Shown: one piece after another, positions 1-7,032 of the stretch
Layout: each line of letters starts with the position of its first letter
How positions within the stretch are numbered: the first letter of the stretch is position 1
Origin: a virus
Virus record (IMG/VR): IMGVR_UViG_3300045999_007416
Coordinates: 1-25,545 of that record
Length of the DNA: 25,545 nucleotides
Strand: one strand, 5' to 3'
Made by a program: the position numbers and the translations under genes
The notes under the pieces: model-generated
Told to the model about the DNA's origin: nothing
Database searches by the model: none
The model's input: the letters and a program-made list of their open reading frames with translations, nothing else

Positions 1-1
1 A

Positions 2-325
2 GACATCGAAGTTGCCGTTCTGCCCGTGGGCGCAACGCCGTTGCCGGAACTCTGGCGCGTCTCCAACGAGGCGAGCATGGGCGGTTCCGTTATCGCCATC
101 CCCACCATTGGGGATGCCTCTGACGCCGACCGCTACAGCGCGACAAGCATCAGTGTCAACAGCAGCACCGCGGGTTCCACGGCGGTTACCCCCGCCATCG
201 CGACCAGCGTGTTGCCCCGTTACACTGTGACGGCTGACACCCAGCGTGTGGTCGCCGCGATCACCCGCACCAATGCGGTGACCGCAGGGAAGAAAATCAG
301 CTTCCTCATTGCCTACAAGCTGTAA
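2..325 (+). CDS. C-terminal part of a phage structural protein (5'-truncated)
   Basis: The reading frame is open from the first complete codon of the window and gives 107 residues before TAA, so the start lies upstream. The residues are rich in Ser, Thr, Ala and Val, with repeated short beta-type stretches and no cysteine or membrane segment, as in capsid-associated or decoration proteins. It ends just before a strong terminator and the gp11-like gene. In T7-type phages that place is taken by the major capsid gene or a small protein next to it, so a head protein is likely. I do not recognise the family. An in-frame ATG at 26 exists, but the open frame continues upstream of it without a stop. 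Confidence 0.6.
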   Translation, partial: DIEVAVLPVGATPLPELWRVSNEASMGGSVIAIPTIGDASDADRYSATSISVNSSTAGSTAVTPAIATSVLPRYTVTADTQRVVAAITRTNAVTAGKKISFLIAYKL

Positions 326-338
326 CTGATTAACGCGC

Positions 339-372
339 TGGCAGGCCGCGAATAAACGCCTGCCACCTTTTT
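339..372 (+). terminator. Rho-independent terminator after the head gene
   Basis: A perfect 8-bp stem, TGGCAGGC (339-346) with GCCTGCCA (358-365), encloses an 11-nt loop. It is followed by CC and TTTTT (368-372). It lies 14 nt after the stop of the partial structural gene and 9 nt before the gp11-like start. This is the same place as the T-phi terminator of T7, between gene 10 and gene 11. It would separate abundant head transcription from the tail genes. Confidence 0.8.
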
Positions 373-381
373 CTAACTTTC

Positions 382-987
382 ATGGCCGACGAAACCTCCA
401 TCTGCAACTTGGCTTTGGCCAAGCTGGGCATCAGCCCAATCATGGCGCTGACCGACCAGTCCAAGCAGGCCCAGTTTTGCAGTCGTTTCTACGCCCAAAC
501 ACGCGACGAAGTCCTGCAAGGGCATCGCTGGAACTTCGCCATGCGCCGCGCCGCGTTGAACAAGCTGGCCGACGCCCCGCAAAGCGAGTGGGCCAGCGCC
601 TACCAACTTCCGACCGATTGCTTGCGCGTTGTCCAACTCAACGGCTACGAACCCACCGAAAGGCTGGGCGAGTTCAGCGTGGAGGCCGACCAGCTTCTGA
701 CCAACGCCGAGGAGGCCAACATCCGCTATGTGGCCCGCGTGGAAGACGGGGCGTTTTACCACCCGCTCTTTGTTCATGCCTTGGCCACCATGCTGGCCTC
801 GCGCTTGGCAGGCCCGCTGACAGGAAGCCGCAACATGCCGCAGGAGTTGCTGCAAGAATACGAAGCCATCACCGGCCCCAAAGCCCGATTGGCCGACGCC
901 TTTGAGCAGCGTCTTTCCCGCAAAATGCCGTGGGTCAACAGCGACCTTGTCGCCGCCCGCTACACCAAATTCCCCTCCAGCCAATAG
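382..987 (+). CDS. Tail tubular protein A / head-tail adaptor (T7 gp11-like)
   Basis: A 201-aa protein, close to the usual size of the gp11 family (about 200 aa). The N-terminus carries the family hallmarks: S-I-C-N-L-A-L-A-K-L-G at residues 5-15, a T-D pair soon after, and the block R-D-E-V-L-x-x-H-R-W-N-F-A near residues 42-54. In T7-type phages this protein forms the ring joining portal to tail nozzle. The start is ATG at 382 after the upstream terminator, with no clear Shine-Dalgarno. The next gene begins 3 nt after its stop. The long open frame on the opposite strand here is a GC-driven shadow. Confidence 0.88.
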   Translation: MADETSICNLALAKLGISPIMALTDQSKQAQFCSRFYAQTRDEVLQGHRWNFAMRRAALNKLADAPQSEWASAYQLPTDCLRVVQLNGYEPTERLGEFSVEADQLLTNAEEANIRYVARVEDGAFYHPLFVHALATMLASRLAGPLTGSRNMPQELLQEYEAITGPKARLADAFEQRLSRKMPWVNSDLVAARYTKFPSSQ

Positions 988-990
988 GTC

Positions 991-3699
991 ATGGCCAATC
1001 TCCTCGTCACCGCCTTGAACGCTGGCGAGCTATCGCCCTACATGGACGCCCGCACGGACGTCGAGAAATACCGCAGCGGGTGCCGAACCTTGGAGAACAT
1101 GGTCGTCCTGCCCTACGGGGGCGTCTACCGCCGCGCCGGAACCGAATACTTGGGTGAGGCCAAAAACACCGACCGGCGCTGCCGCTTGATCGGGTTTAAT
1201 TTTTCGACGACCACGCGCTTTGTCTTGGAATTTGGCCACCAATACATCCGCGTCTGGGGCAACGACTCGCCGGTCGCGCACCCTGCCGGATCGGCGTGGG
1301 CCACCACGACCGCGTATGCCATTGGCGACATCGTGACCAACGGCGGCACGACCTACTACGCGGTCAGCGCCCACACCAGCGCCGCCTCGTTCTCGACCGA
1401 CCTCACCGCCGGTCGCTGGTATGCCCAGCCCGCCAGCGGCGTCTTGGAATTTCCGTCGCCCTACCAAGAGAGCGAACTGCGCGAAATTCAATACGTCCAA
1501 GTGAACGACATCATGTATCTGGCGCACGCCAACCACGCGCCGCGCAAGCTGGCCCGCTTGGCCAACGACGATTGGACGCTGACCGCCGTTGATTTCAAAT
1601 GGCCCCCGCTTCTCGACCAAAACATCACTGGCGACACGCTGTCGGCGGCAAGGTTTATTGGAGACACAACGGTAACGGCGCGCACCAAAGGCGGCGACTT
1701 GCGCGACAACATGTTTACGAGCGGACATGTCGGATCTCACTGGGCCATCGAATACGCACGCAGCAGCAGCAGTTTGACGCTGGCCGTTGACGGCAACTTT
1801 GTCAGCGAAACGGAGTTGGACATTTCGGGACAGTGGACGGTGACCACGGTGGGAACATGGCAGGGAACCATCCGCCTGTTGCGAATGTCCGACGATTTGG
1901 TCAACGAGGTTGGTTATTATCAGTCTGGATCAGCAACCCGCAGCGGAACCACCGCCACCGTCGTCTTGACCGATCATGGAGTCTCTACCGGAGACGGTCT
2001 TTTCATATACTACTCAAGCAACACGGCTCCATTTGGCGTGACAACCAGAGATCTTGTCACCGCCACGCGAGTAGACAAAAACACCTTTACCTTTGCCGTG
2101 GCCAACAGCGGGGCGACTTCGCTTGCTAATTTTACATTTCAAAACGTCAGCCGCATGGAAGTCGTCCGCGAGTTCCGCAGCGAAACGACCGCCCGCAACT
2201 TTATCGCCACGGGGGAGGAACTGACCCGCGGCGTCTACAAGCTGCAAGTGGTCAACTACATTTCCAACACCAGCGCCCGCGTTTTTCTGGAATCCACCGA
2301 CTTTACCAACGGGGGAACTTTTGTCGTTAATTCTATCGGCACCGCCGGACGCACGGCCAACGTGACCATCAAAAACTTTTTGGGACTCCGCACCGGCAAC
2401 ACCATCCGCTGGAGTGAGGCCGCATTTTCCGGTGTGCGCGGTTACCCGCGGGCTGTGGCCATCCACGAACAGCGCCTGTGCTTCGGCGGCACCAGCCACC
2501 AGCCTAACACCGTTTGGTGCAGCAAGGTCGATGACTTTGAAAACTTCCAATTGGGGAGCAGCGCCGACGACGGGTTGCAATTCACCGTGGCCTCTTCCGA
2601 GGGAAACCGGATTGAATGGATGTTCAGCCAGAAGCGCCTCATGCTGGGAACCAGCGGCGACGAGTGGACAATCGGCGGGGCCGACAGCGGGCAAGCGTTC
2701 AGCGCGACCAACGTGCAGGCCCAGAAGCAAAGCAGCTTCGGGTCGAAGACCATGCGGGCCATCCTGCTCAACGACGTCCTGCTTTTCGTCCAGCGCCGCG
2801 GGCGCAAGGTGCGCGAACTGACCTATAACTTTGAGCGAGACGGGTGGGTTGCACCGGATCTGACTGTTCTGTCCGAGCATGTGACCCAAGGCGAACTGGT
2901 CGAACTGGCTTTCCAGCAGCAGCCCGACGCCATCCTCTGGGCGGTGCGCGGCGATGGGCAACTGGTGGGCATGTCCTACGAGCGCGACCAAGAAGTCGTC
3001 GCATGGCACCGGCACACGACCGACGGCGAATTTGAGTCTGTCGCCACCGTCTACGGACTCTCCGGCGCGGACGACGAGGTTTGGCTGGTGGTCAAGCGCA
3101 CGATTAACGGGCAGACCAAACGCTACATCGAACGCTTTAAGGCCGACAACCGCGCCAAGTTTGAGGCCCAGACCAAGGACGACTGGTGGTATCTGGACTG
3201 CGCCAAACGCTATTCCGGCACCGCCACGGACACCATTACCGGACTGTCCCACTTGGAAGGAAGGGCGGTCAGCGTCTTGGCCAATGGGGCCGTCCAGCCC
3301 GACGAGACGGTCGCCAGCGGTCAGATCACCCTCGACAAGACCTACACCAAGGCGCTGGCCGGTCTGCCCTACACCTCGACCATCCTGCCCATGAAGTTCG
3401 ACTTTGATCTGCGCGACGGCCCGACCCGCGGACGCAAGAAGCGCATCAACCGCGTGGAGGTCAGCCTGTTCAAGTCCTTGGCAGGGGAGGCCAGCACCAA
3501 CGGCACCGAGTGGCTTTGGATCTACCCGCGGGACTTTACCGACCCTATGGACGCCAGCCCGCCGCCCTTCTCCGGCGATGCCGAGGTCGTCGTCGCGGGC
3601 GACTACTCCGACGACAGCGACATCTACCTCCGTCAGCGCCTGCCTTACCCGTTTACTGTCCGCGCCCTTGTCGTAAAGCTCGACGCATACGGGGATTGA
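991..3699 (+). CDS. Tail tubular protein B / tail nozzle (T7 gp12-like)
   Basis: A 902-aa protein whose first 55 residues show the nozzle family pattern: L-x-A-G-E-L-S-P near residues 10-16, R-x-D-V-x-K-Y-x-x-G-C at 21-31, N-M-V-V-L-P-Y-G-G at 36-44, and R-R-A-G-T at 47-51. In T7-type virions it forms the hexameric nozzle beneath the adaptor ring and binds fibres. It is somewhat longer than T7 gp12 (794 aa). Part of the extra length is an insert at about residues 102-144 with the spacing W..T..Y..GD.V..GG..Y.A......W, resembling a small carbohydrate-binding (chitin-binding type 3 / CBM5/12-like) module. The rest is beta-rich. It is preceded by the gp11-like gene, and a GNAT gene follows after 24 nt. 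Confidence 0.88.
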   Translation: MANLLVTALNAGELSPYMDARTDVEKYRSGCRTLENMVVLPYGGVYRRAGTEYLGEAKNTDRRCRLIGFNFSTTTRFVLEFGHQYIRVWGNDSPVAHPAGSAWATTTAYAIGDIVTNGGTTYYAVSAHTSAASFSTDLTAGRWYAQPASGVLEFPSPYQESELREIQYVQVNDIMYLAHANHAPRKLARLANDDWTLTAVDFKWPPLLDQNITGDTLSAARFIGDTTVTARTKGGDLRDNMFTSGHVGSHWAIEYARSSSSLTLAVDGNFVSETELDISGQWTVTTVGTWQGTIRLLRMSDDLVNEVGYYQSGSATRSGTTATVVLTDHGVSTGDGLFIYYSSNTAPFGVTTRDLVTATRVDKNTFTFAVANSGATSLANFTFQNVSRMEVVREFRSETTARNFIATGEELTRGVYKLQVVNYISNTSARVFLESTDFTNGGTFVVNSIGTAGRTANVTIKNFLGLRTGNTIRWSEAAFSGVRGYPRAVAIHEQRLCFGGTSHQPNTVWCSKVDDFENFQLGSSADDGLQFTVASSEGNRIEWMFSQKRLMLGTSGDEWTIGGADSGQAFSATNVQAQKQSSFGSKTMRAILLNDVLLFVQRRGRKVRELTYNFERDGWVAPDLTVLSEHVTQGELVELAFQQQPDAILWAVRGDGQLVGMSYERDQEVVAWHRHTTDGEFESVATVYGLSGADDEVWLVVKRTINGQTKRYIERFKADNRAKFEAQTKDDWWYLDCAKRYSGTATDTITGLSHLEGRAVSVLANGAVQPDETVASGQITLDKTYTKALAGLPYTSTILPMKFDFDLRDGPTRGRKKRINRVEVSLFKSLAGEASTNGTEWLWIYPRDFTDPMDASPPPFSGDAEVVVAGDYSDDSDIYLRQRLPYPFTVRALVVKLDAYGD

Positions 3700-3706
3700 C
3701 AATAGT

Positions 3707-3722
3707 GTGATTTGACTAAACC
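3707..3722 (-). repeat. Copy 1 of GGTTTAGTCAAA word (inverted, 16-bp form)
   Basis: The minus strand here reads GGTTTAGTCAAATCAC, identical over 16 bp to the plus-strand sequence at 14632-14647. It fills most of the short gap between the nozzle gene and the ATG at 3724, ending one base before that start codon. Its function is unknown. Candidate roles are a regulatory or transcription site or an RNA element at gene starts. Confidence 0.7.
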
Positions 3723-3723
3723 C

Positions 3724-4149
3724 ATGAGCCAGCCCGTTCTTCAACTTCGCATGTTCGATCCGTCCAAGGACTATGACATGGTCGCCGGATGGTGGAAGGG
3801 CCACGGATGGAATCCGGTGCCGCCGTTCTTTTTGCCCAAGCTGGGTGTGGTCGCCTGCTGGGCCGAGGGAGAGAAGACCGAGGACGCCGCCGCGGCGTGG
3901 CTCTACATGGACAACTCCGCTCCGGTTTGCTGGCTGGAATACATGGTCAGCAATCCCGAAGCCAACGCGGGACGCGCTGTCAAAGCCCTCCGTCACTTGG
4001 ATGCCTTTTTGACCGGCGAGGCCAAGGCCACCGGCTACGTCGTGATGATGACCACATGCAGGCAGGATTCGCTGGTCAAGTTCCACGAAAAGAACGGCTT
4101 TAAGAAAACCGACGAGGACGTCACCCACCTCGTCAAAGTCATCGAATAA
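3724..4149 (+). CDS. GNAT-like N-acetyltransferase encoded in the tail module
   Basis: A 141-aa protein with a GNAT-type layout: a beta strand with the substrate-side block A-W-L-Y-M-D near residues 58-63, a long central helix (A-V-K-A-L-R-H-L-D), then a strand V-V-M-M-T-T followed by S-L-V-K-F-H-E-K-N-G-F-K-K near residues 116-128. That last block is the usual C-terminal GNAT signature, in which a helix packs against 'xxGF'. Acetyltransferase-like genes between nozzle and internal core genes occur in other T7-type phages, where their target is not known. An in-frame TTG start at 3712 would lie inside the repeated word, so ATG 3724 is preferred. No Shine-Dalgarno is visible. Confidence 0.72.
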   Translation: MSQPVLQLRMFDPSKDYDMVAGWWKGHGWNPVPPFFLPKLGVVACWAEGEKTEDAAAAWLYMDNSAPVCWLEYMVSNPEANAGRAVKALRHLDAFLTGEAKATGYVVMMTTCRQDSLVKFHEKNGFKKTDEDVTHLVKVIE

Positions 4150-4150
4150 T

Positions 4151-4816
4151 ATGGCTGGAGTTACCGCATCAGTTTTGGCCGGTGTGGCTATTGTTGGAAG
4201 CCTTGCTTCCGCGGGCATGTCGTTTTACGGCCAGCAGCAGCAAGCTGCCTCTGCCGAGCGCCTCGCCAACTACAACTACCAAGTGCAACTGCAACAAATG
4301 CAGATGCAGGCGCAGATGCAAAAAGTCGCCGCCGAGCAGCAATACCAAGCGGGTATGCAGAACGCCACCGCGATGCAGAACGAAGGACTGCGCGTGGAAC
4401 AGGAGGCCCGCGAACGCGCCAAGCGCATGCGGGCCGAAAACGAGCGCCTCTTGGGCCAGCAGCGGGCGCAGTTTGGTAAGGCGGGCGTGACAAGCGCCGG
4501 TTCGCCCTTGGCTATTATGGCCGAGTCTGCCGGACTCATGGAACTGGCCGTTGGCGACGAACTCTACAAGGCCGATCTGGAACGCACCGCGCTCTACCGC
4601 AAGGCCGAGGTCGAGAAGTGGCAGGCCGGATACTCTTTGGTCGATAAAGCCGCCGCGGACTACAACGCGGCCAGCGCGTCCTTCCGCGCCCAGCCGATCC
4701 TCTTGGAAGGCCAGAACACCGCGAGCGCCCTGCGCGTCAACAGCTATGGGTCGCTGATCTCCGGCGTCTCTCAAGCGGCGAGCATTGGCGGCAGCTACAA
4801 CTTTAAGGGACGCTGA
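4151..4816 (+). CDS. Internal virion protein (T7 gp14-like)
   Basis: A 221-aa protein. It has one hydrophobic segment at about residues 4-25, then a long Gln/Ala/Met-rich helical region at about 27-125 with coiled-coil character (many QQ and QMQ repeats and E-R-A-K-R-M-R blocks), and a Ser/Gly/Ala-rich tail. This arrangement is typical of gp14-type ejection proteins, which leave the head first and form a pore in the outer membrane. It lies 1 nt after the GNAT stop and 2 nt before the transglycosylase gene, matching the order gp14-gp15-gp16. Assignment rests on architecture and position more than on specific residues. Confidence 0.72.
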   Translation: MAGVTASVLAGVAIVGSLASAGMSFYGQQQQAASAERLANYNYQVQLQQMQMQAQMQKVAAEQQYQAGMQNATAMQNEGLRVEQEARERAKRMRAENERLLGQQRAQFGKAGVTSAGSPLAIMAESAGLMELAVGDELYKADLERTALYRKAEVEKWQAGYSLVDKAAADYNAASASFRAQPILLEGQNTASALRVNSYGSLISGVSQAASIGGSYNFKGR

Positions 4817-4818
4817 TC

Positions 4819-7032
4819 ATGGCCAACATCCCGCTCGTCCAAATCCCCAACGCCCCGCAGACCGGATCGACCGCCGTGCCGCTGCCGGTGGGGGCCATCC
4901 GCACGCCCGACGTCGAACTAATGGGCATGATCGACGACGCCAGCTACATGGCGGTGGGTCGCGCCTACGAGAATCTGGGCAACGCCGGTCAGCAAGCGGC
5001 CAATGTGCTGGGCGACTTTTCGCTGTCAATGGCCCGCGCCAGCGACGAGGCCAACCTTGCCGCCGCCGACCGGATCAAGACCGATATGGTTGCCAAGTTT
5101 GACGTCGAGGTCGCCACCAAGCCGGAGAGCGAATGGAACAGCATCTGGGAAAACAACTACGCGCCCAAGCTGCGCGACCAAGTGTCGTCCCTCAAAATGA
5201 CCACCCGCGACGGACTTAACCGGCGCGACACATGGCTGGCCAACACCGAGAACGGGATCAAGGCGCAAGTCTATACCAGCGCCAACAAGGCCATGATCGG
5301 ACGCGCCACGCAGGAGCAAAAAAATTACATCGAGCGGGCCAAGGTGGAGGGTCGCTGGGAGGACGCGATGGCCGGATGGAGGCGCGGGGCAGAAGTTGGC
5401 TTGTGGACAGGAGAATACGCGGAGTCCGAAATTATTGGCATCGAAGAAGAACAGCGCGTCAACACCATGACCAACGTCATCCAGCAGAACCCCGCCCAGT
5501 GGCGCAAGGAACTGGCTAAGTATCAGAAGGAGGGCAAGAACCCCCACAAGCTACGCCCCGAACAAGTCCTGCAATTCCGCCGAATGGCCGAGGGAACCCA
5601 CGCCCAGCTTCTCGACGACCTGAACAACCAGATGCTCACCAGTCTGGAAACCGAGAGCGCCGCCATCACCAACGAAGACATCGAAAAGTTTTACACCCGT
5701 CCCGACGTCGATGCGCCGCGGGAACTCATCAACAAGATGAAGGAATACCGCGACTTCAAGTATGCCGACACACCGGAAGGGCAAGCCGAGCAGGCCACGA
5801 AGTTCAGCGACCTATGGCAGAAAATCTTTTCCTACGACGCGGAGAAGGACATCAGCATGGCTGATCCCGACACGCACAAGCGCGAATACCAGCGCCTCAT
5901 CAGCGAGATCGTGACGACCGCGCCGGAAGGTCAGCGCAAGCCATTCATGGACACGCTCGACGGCATGGTATCGCAGGCCAACCAAGGGCAAAAATCGCGC
6001 ACCGACGAAATCACCAGAAACCTCATCAACCAAACCAGCAAGTTGGCCGAGTGGGGCCAGTTTGGCGATGCGGGCAAATGGAAGAAGGAGCAGCGCGGCG
6101 ACGTCACTGTGACCAAGCCGCAGGACGTCAATGCGTGGCTCAACGTGCAAACCAAGCGCGAGAAGGCCATCAACGAGATCCGCAGCATGATGCGCGAAAA
6201 TCCCGACCTCACCATTGAGCAGGCGCAGGAGCGATTCAAAGGCATCGTCGAGCCATACCTTGATCCGGCGGCTTCGTTTATGAACAAGCCCGAAGAAGAG
6301 GATGGTTGGTGGAAGTCCATCATGGACGTTGCCACTTGGGCCGACTTCGCCATGAACCCGACGGCCAACAACCCCAACGTGATGACCGCCGGTCTGGGTT
6401 TCCGCGGCTTCGGCGGGTCGCCTACGGACGGACTGCAAGACGCCGACGAGCCGCTTCCTCCGGTGCAAGGCATGCCGCCCGCGCCCTCCTCCGAGAATTT
6501 CAGCGTGTCGAACCTCCCTCCGGCCAAGCAACCCATCGCGGGCCAGATTGCCAGCATGGCCGAGGCCGAGGGCTTGGGCCAATACACGCCGCACCTTATG
6601 CTCTTGGTCGCGCAGGAATCCAACTTCAACCCCGACCAGACGATCAGCACCTCTTCGGCCCGCGGACTCTTCCAGCTACTCAACGCCGACCGCAAACGCT
6701 TTGGCAGCGACAGCAGTCTCGACGGTCAGATCCGCGCCGGTTTAGCCAAAACCAAGGAGAACATCAACGCCGCCCGCCGCGCTCTTGGCCGCGACCCCGA
6801 TCCCTTTGAACTCTATGTCGTCCACTACCAAGGCATCGGCGCTGGGCCTGCCATCCTCAAAAATCCCGACGGCGACTTCCGCCAAACGCTCGACGCCACC
6901 GGAGGCAAGGGCCACGCCGCCCGCGTGATCCGCGCCAACAAGTGGCTGGCTGATATTCAAACCAACCAAGACTTCATGGACTGGGTGCGCGAGCGCCTGT
7001 CCAAGAAAGCCGCGGCCCTTGGCATGGCATGA
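4819..7032 (+). CDS. Internal virion protein with C-terminal lytic transglycosylase domain
   Basis: A 737-aa protein. Residues 1 to about 560 are largely helical and charged, without transmembrane segments, as in gp15/gp16-type ejection proteins. The C-terminal part (about 570-700) is an SLT-type lysozyme-like domain. The catalytic glutamate is E600 in Q-E-S-N-F-N-P, followed by S-S-A-R-G-L-F-Q-L and later V-V-H-Y-Q-G-I-G-A-G, all in the family order. It would cut peptidoglycan locally during genome ejection. In T7 the transglycosylase sits at the N-terminus of gp16; here it is at the C-terminus of the preceding protein. It overlaps the next gene by ATGA. Confidence 0.85.
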   Translation: MANIPLVQIPNAPQTGSTAVPLPVGAIRTPDVELMGMIDDASYMAVGRAYENLGNAGQQAANVLGDFSLSMARASDEANLAAADRIKTDMVAKFDVEVATKPESEWNSIWENNYAPKLRDQVSSLKMTTRDGLNRRDTWLANTENGIKAQVYTSANKAMIGRATQEQKNYIERAKVEGRWEDAMAGWRRGAEVGLWTGEYAESEIIGIEEEQRVNTMTNVIQQNPAQWRKELAKYQKEGKNPHKLRPEQVLQFRRMAEGTHAQLLDDLNNQMLTSLETESAAITNEDIEKFYTRPDVDAPRELINKMKEYRDFKYADTPEGQAEQATKFSDLWQKIFSYDAEKDISMADPDTHKREYQRLISEIVTTAPEGQRKPFMDTLDGMVSQANQGQKSRTDEITRNLINQTSKLAEWGQFGDAGKWKKEQRGDVTVTKPQDVNAWLNVQTKREKAINEIRSMMRENPDLTIEQAQERFKGIVEPYLDPAASFMNKPEEEDGWWKSIMDVATWADFAMNPTANNPNVMTAGLGFRGFGGSPTDGLQDADEPLPPVQGMPPAPSSENFSVSNLPPAKQPIAGQIASMAEAEGLGQYTPHLMLLVAQESNFNPDQTISTSSARGLFQLLNADRKRFGSDSSLDGQIRAGLAKTKENINAARRALGRDPDPFELYVVHYQGIGAGPAILKNPDGDFRQTLDATGGKGHAARVIRANKWLADIQTNQDFMDWVRERLSKKAAALGMA

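Noticed and set aside
3712-3723. TTG start for the GNAT gene
   Set aside because: It would add four residues coded by the repeated word. ATG at 3724 gives a normal start and leaves the word noncoding.
2014-4218. 734-aa open frame on the minus strand
   Set aside because: It runs antisense to the tail nozzle and GNAT genes, which have clear family motifs, and arises from GC-rich codon structure. Its translation shows no recognisable domain.
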